From: Ensifer sp. IC4062
GTDB taxonomy: Bacteria; Pseudomonadota; Alphaproteobacteria; Rhizobiales; Rhizobiaceae
Length of the DNA: 64,000 bases
NCBI RefSeq assembly: GCF_020193575.1
Contig: NZ_JADYVD010000038.1
Location: forward strand, 18,024-82,023
Reading direction: 5' to 3'
The position numbers and the translations under genes are program-made. Of the stretch, positions 61,518 through 64,000 are shown one piece after another (the stretch's first letter is position 1; the number at the start of each line of letters is the position of its first letter). Below the pieces are notes generated by a model that worked only from the letters and a program-made list of their open reading frames with translations, ran no database searches and was not told where the DNA came from.

Positions 61518-62135
61518 ATGTCCTGTTTGATCACCATGTCGCAGAAGGAATTGCATCGCTCGAAGTCATTCAGAAGATCAATGATCGGCGCCTAAGCGTT
61601 GTCCAGGCAGCGGAGCTGCTCGACCTCAGTCGAAGCCAGGTGCACAGGCTTCTGCAAGCTTATGACCGGGCCGGTGCGGCCGGTCTGGTTTCAAAGAAGA
61701 GATCGCGGCCAAGCAATCGGCGCCACAGCGAAGAGTTTCGCAATGCGGCGCTGGATCTGATCCGCGAACGCTATCTGGATTTTGGTCCGACGCTGGCTCG
61801 CGAGAAGCTGATTGAACTGCATCACATTTCGGTCGCTGCGCCAATGGATGACCGAGGCCGGCATCTGGGTGTCGCGACGCGAGCGCAAGAAGCGGGTTTT
61901 CCAGCCGCGCGGCCGGCGCGATTGTTTCGGCGAACTCGTTCAGATCGACGGCTCGCTGCATTGGTGGTTCGAAGGCCGCGGCCCCAAATGCGCCCGCTCG
62001 TCTATATCGACGATGCCACCGGCAAGCTGTTGCATCTGCGCTTCGCTGGATCGGAGAACACCTTCGACTATCTGCACGCGACGAAGGCCTACCTGCAGCA
62101 CTGGGGCAAGCCGATCGCCTTCTACAGCGACATTT
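61518..62135 (+). pseudogene. Degenerate 5' part of an ISNCY transposase
   Basis: Compared with the intact transposase at 58620, this copy has the same start (MSCLITMSQKELH) but loses frame near 61558. It resumes with LSVVQAAELLDLSRSQVHRLLQAYDRAGAAGLVSKKR, shifts again near 61830 (LRQWMTEAGIWVSRRERKKRVFQPRGRR) and near 61985 (LVYIDDATGKLLHLRF), and stops abruptly at FYSD near 62135. There it meets a partial IS30 right end. The second and third catalytic residues are missing. It is non-functional. Confidence 0.85.
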
Positions 62136-62305
62136 GCGTGAATGCGGGTAATCCCCTACCCTTCACTCGTTATTGTTGCACTTGGATTAGATTCTCCACG
62201 GCATTTTAGAGATGCGACACATGAGCCAGTTAGAGATGCGATAGTCGTCGCCTCTTGGGATGCTGGTCAAACGTCAACGTTTGGAAGGAAGACTGGCGAC
62301 GTGAA
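62132..62305 (+). repeat. IS30 right end / ISNCY left end junction, copy 2 (orphan remnant)
   Basis: The left part repeats the IS30 copy 2 right end (ATTTGCG, CCCTACCCTTCAC, TTGTTGCACTTGGATTAG). The right part repeats the ISNCY left end and leader, almost identical to 58505-58590 (GTCGTCGCCTCTTGGGATG, AACGTCAACGTTTGG, GACGTGAAGCG). No transposase follows; the VapBC-type pair does. This is scar DNA from IS turnover. Confidence 0.7.
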
Positions 62306-62384
62306 GCGTTGCACAGGCTACGAGTGGCTAGATTTCCGGAGTAAAAAACGCTAAGTATAGCCAAGTTAGCTAATTGAGGTCCCA

Positions 62385-62618
62385 ATGCAGGTTACAATCC
62401 ATAACGCCAAAACGAACCTGTCCAAACTTATCGAGGCGGCGAAGGCTGGCGAAGAAGTTGTCATCGCCAAGGGCAAGACGCCTGTTGCCCGGATTGTTGC
62501 CATCCCGCAAAACAAGTTCACGATCGGACTGCTGAAAGGCAAGATTACAGGAGACGGGCCGGATTTCTTCGAGCCCATGAGTGAGGATGAACTGGCCCTT
62601 TGGGAAGGCAAAGCGTGA
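62385..62618 (+). CDS. vapB: Phd/YefM-type antitoxin (VapB role)
   Basis: A 77-residue antitoxin. The N-terminal part (MQVTIHNAKTNLSKLIEAAKAGEEVVIAKG and PVARIVAI) is the Phd/YefM dimer fold that binds operator DNA, and the acidic C-terminal tail (DGPDFFEPMSEDELALWEGKA) would wrap the toxin. The stop overlaps the toxin start (GTGA), so translation is coupled. Such antitoxins repress their own promoter. The pair sits amid IS remnants. Confidence 0.9.
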   Translation: MQVTIHNAKTNLSKLIEAAKAGEEVVIAKGKTPVARIVAIPQNKFTIGLLKGKITGDGPDFFEPMSEDELALWEGKA

Positions 62619-63004
62619 CGGCTGTACTTCTCGACACCCATACATGGGCATGGTCGCTGACCGGCGATGCGCGCCTATCTGCCAAGGCAACCGCTCTCAT
62701 CACGGAGGCCGACAACGTTTTCGTCAGCCCGATCAGTTTGTTCGAGATCGGGCAGAAGGTACGCATCGGCAAGTGGCCGGAGATGGAGCCATTTGTCGGT
62801 AATTTGCCCAGTTTGCTGGAACAGCAGGGCGGCAGAGTTGCCGCCCTAGCGCCGGAAATTTGTTTGAAGGGGGCAATTCTTGCGTGGGAGCATCGCGATC
62901 CGTTCGACCGTCTGTTGGCAGCGAGTGCGCTGGATCTCGGGATGCCGCTGATTTCAGCGGACGAGGTTTTCGACACGCTTCCTGCCGTTCGCCGCTTGTG
63001 GTGA
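62615..63004 (+). CDS. vapC: PIN-domain toxin (VapC)
   Basis: A 129-residue PIN-domain ribonuclease toxin. The acidic active site is visible: Asp7 in LLDTHTW, Glu in PISLFEIGQKV, Asp in HRDPFDRLLAASAL and a further Asp in PLISADEVFD. Start GTG at 62615 overlaps the antitoxin stop; a frame from 62600 exists but lies inside the antitoxin. VapC toxins cleave specific RNAs such as tRNAs and are held inactive by the antitoxin. The target here is unknown. Confidence 0.9.
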   Translation: MTAVLLDTHTWAWSLTGDARLSAKATALITEADNVFVSPISLFEIGQKVRIGKWPEMEPFVGNLPSLLEQQGGRVAALAPEICLKGAILAWEHRDPFDRLLAASALDLGMPLISADEVFDTLPAVRRLW

Positions 63005-63161
63005 ACTTCAGCCACGGCGAGCTCCTCGCGTTTCATACATCTCATCTTTGCTCGCATGTACATGTCCCCGCAAACGGCAGGGTGCGAAGCGAATCTCTCC
63101 GGCGCCAATGCCGCCACGCCTCATGCAGCTGCTAACCAATATCACGCAGCTTCGTCGCCTG

Positions 63162-63244
63162 CTGGCCGGAAGACGGATTTTACCAAAGATCCGGTGGTCA
63201 TCGCCAAGCGCCAGCAAGCCCTTGCGCACCTGAAAGCGGGATAG
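63162..63244 (+). pseudogene. 3' end fragment of an ISNCY transposase
   Basis: In frame to TAG 63242-63244 the fragment reads GRKTDFTKDPVVIAKRQQALAHLKAG, matching the last residues of the intact transposase at 58620-60047 (shown here in part only). Everything before GRKTD is unrelated. Together with 61518-62135 it marks the two ends of a destroyed ISNCY copy, with VapBC between them. Confidence 0.85.
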
Positions 63245-63377
63245 TGCGGCATCGATCCGCCACAGAGCGATCGGCCGACCGTCGAACAACCGGATCAGAG
63301 ACGGCGTGCGCGCTGACCTTGCCCCGTTGAAATAATCCATTTTGAAGTAAGCTCTGGCCCATTGAGAGGACCAGGGA

Positions 63378-63701
63378 ATGAAGCGCAACCGTTTCACGGA
63401 CGAACAGATTATCGGCATTCTGAAGGAGCACGAGGCGGGCACGCCGGTGTCGGAGCTTTGCCGCAAACACGGTGTCAGCGACGCCAGCATCTACAAGTGG
63501 AAGGCCAAGTTCGGCGGCATGGACGTATCCGAGGCCAAGCGGCTGAAGGCGCTGGAGGACGAGAACACAAAGCTGAAACGGCTCCTGGCAGACGCGATGC
63601 TCGACAATGCCGCTTTGAAAGACCTTTTGGGAAAGAATGTATGGTCCGCCCCGTCCGTGCAAGGTGTCGTGAGGTCGTGGGTGACGATTTCAGTTGCATA
63701 A
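63378..63701 (+). pseudogene. Truncated IS3-family transposase OrfA
   Basis: The first 86 residues (KRNRFTDEQIIGILKEHEAGTPVSELCRKHGVSDASIYKWKAKFGGM, then LEDENTKLKRLLADAMLDNAALKDLLGK) are a standard IS3-type OrfA with HTH and leucine-zipper helix. After DLLGK, where OrfB should begin, the frame runs into unrelated sequence to 63701. No OrfB is present. The probable left IS end is just upstream (TGACCTTGCCCCGTTGAAAT near 63315). Confidence 0.85.
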
Positions 63702-63869
63702 ATGTATCCGGCCTCTCGCGAGTGGACTGCTTTTGCAGCCAGGCCATGATGAGATCTGCACACGCCGTTCCCAATAAATGGTTCGGGCACGTAGCCGCTT
63801 TTTTGCGCAGGGTTTACGGCATGCTGATCCACTGTTTCGTCATCACTCGTCCCGAGCCTTGCAATCGAG

Positions 63870-64000
63870 CCCAGAGCCTCAAGGCCGTCGAGCCAGCTTC
63901 CCAAGCGATCCCGCGTCCGGTCGAGATGTCGGAAACACGAGCGTGCGCCATGAACGAGCAGCTTCCGCACGTACAGATTGCCGCGCTTGCTGATGCCCAG
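63870..64000 (-). pseudogene. C-terminal fragment of an IS110-family transposase
   Basis: On the minus strand from the right edge the frame reads LGISKRGNLYVRKLLVHGARS, then LGSWLDGLEA, the signature of the C-terminal transposase domain of IS110/IS1111 elements (G-x-I-S-K-R-G-N-x-Y-[LV]-R). Homology stops near 63870; the frame stays open to 63491 with no further match. The element continues or is cut beyond the window edge. Confidence 0.6.

Noticed and set aside
1..64000. CRISPR arrays, tRNA or rRNA genes, replication origin
   Set aside because: I looked for regularly spaced repeats, RNA gene cores and iteron clusters and saw none; a covariance-model search was not possible here.

Overview
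The window looks like an accessory, probably plasmid- or island-borne, segment of an alphaproteobacterium of the Rhizobiaceae type (Rhizobium, Sinorhizobium or Agrobacterium relatives). The basis is high-GC coding sequence, several FixJ-type two-component pairs, rhizobial-style regulators and IS families. No rRNA, tRNA or core housekeeping gene was seen, so the genus cannot be fixed from the sequence.

Layout: (1) 1-3.3 kb holds the tail of a LysR regulator, a catalase and a flavin disulfide reductase. (2) 3.3-6.0 kb holds a single receiver and a histidine kinase/FixJ pair, followed by a structured intergenic block (6.15-6.33 kb) that may encode an sRNA with anti-Shine-Dalgarno loops. (3) 6.5-9.3 kb holds a LysR gene and two overlapping AraC regulators. 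(4) 9.8-18.7 kb holds a secreted trypsin-like protease with PAN repeats, then a minus-strand signalling operon: a sigma-like small protein, a 1652-residue kinase-like/ATPase/histidine kinase, a REC-PAS-histidine kinase and a FixJ regulator. (5) 18.7-30.9 kb holds an enoyl-CoA hydratase homologue and two inverted, rearranged copies of a four-gene module (alpha/beta hydrolase, SDR, 4-OT-like tautomerase, DJ-1/PfpI), with LysR and AraC regulators, Dps, DUF302, an HD protein and OsmC between or beside them. (6) 31.1-34.2 kb is an alcohol dehydrogenase, linalool dehydratase/isomerase-like protein and SCO-like operon. (7) 34.2-40 kb holds an AraC regulator, small genes and a LysE exporter, an isochorismatase-like hydrolase, a TehA-like transporter and a periplasmic ClpP-like protein. 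(8) 40.2-46.1 kb is a five-gene operon: triheme cytochrome c, 2Fe-2S subunit, molybdopterin subunit, DUF4126 and a flavin reductase interrupted by a frameshift. (9) 46.4-48.2 kb is a retron-type reverse transcriptase fused to a trypsin-like protease, with a candidate msr-msd RNA just upstream. (10) 48.3-57.3 kb holds nitronate monooxygenase and MFS, ArsR, a second histidine kinase/FixJ pair, small stress-type genes, an exported amidohydrolase, a DUF606 transporter and XdhC. (11) 57.4-64 kb is an IS graveyard (IS30, ISNCY, IS3, IS110 pieces) containing a VapBC-type toxin-antitoxin pair.

How it may work together (inference): the middle 30 kb reads as an inducible detoxification or catabolic island for reactive or plant-derived organics. 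It has hydrolase, SDR, tautomerase, ADH, Ldi-like, Mo-hydroxylase and nitronate oxidase enzymes, plus peroxide and thiol defence, and many regulators. A recurring direct repeat, TTGAAC with a second TTGAA-type half-site exactly 20 bp away, lies in at least six intergenic regions upstream of these genes and may be their shared operator.

The items I rate highest are the retron RT-protease fusion with its a1/a2-like repeat, the shared 20-bp-period operator, the duplicated module, and the candidate anti-SD sRNA. Two genes (SDR copy B and the flavin reductase at 40.2-41.6 kb) carry single-base frameshifts that could be real or sequencing errors.
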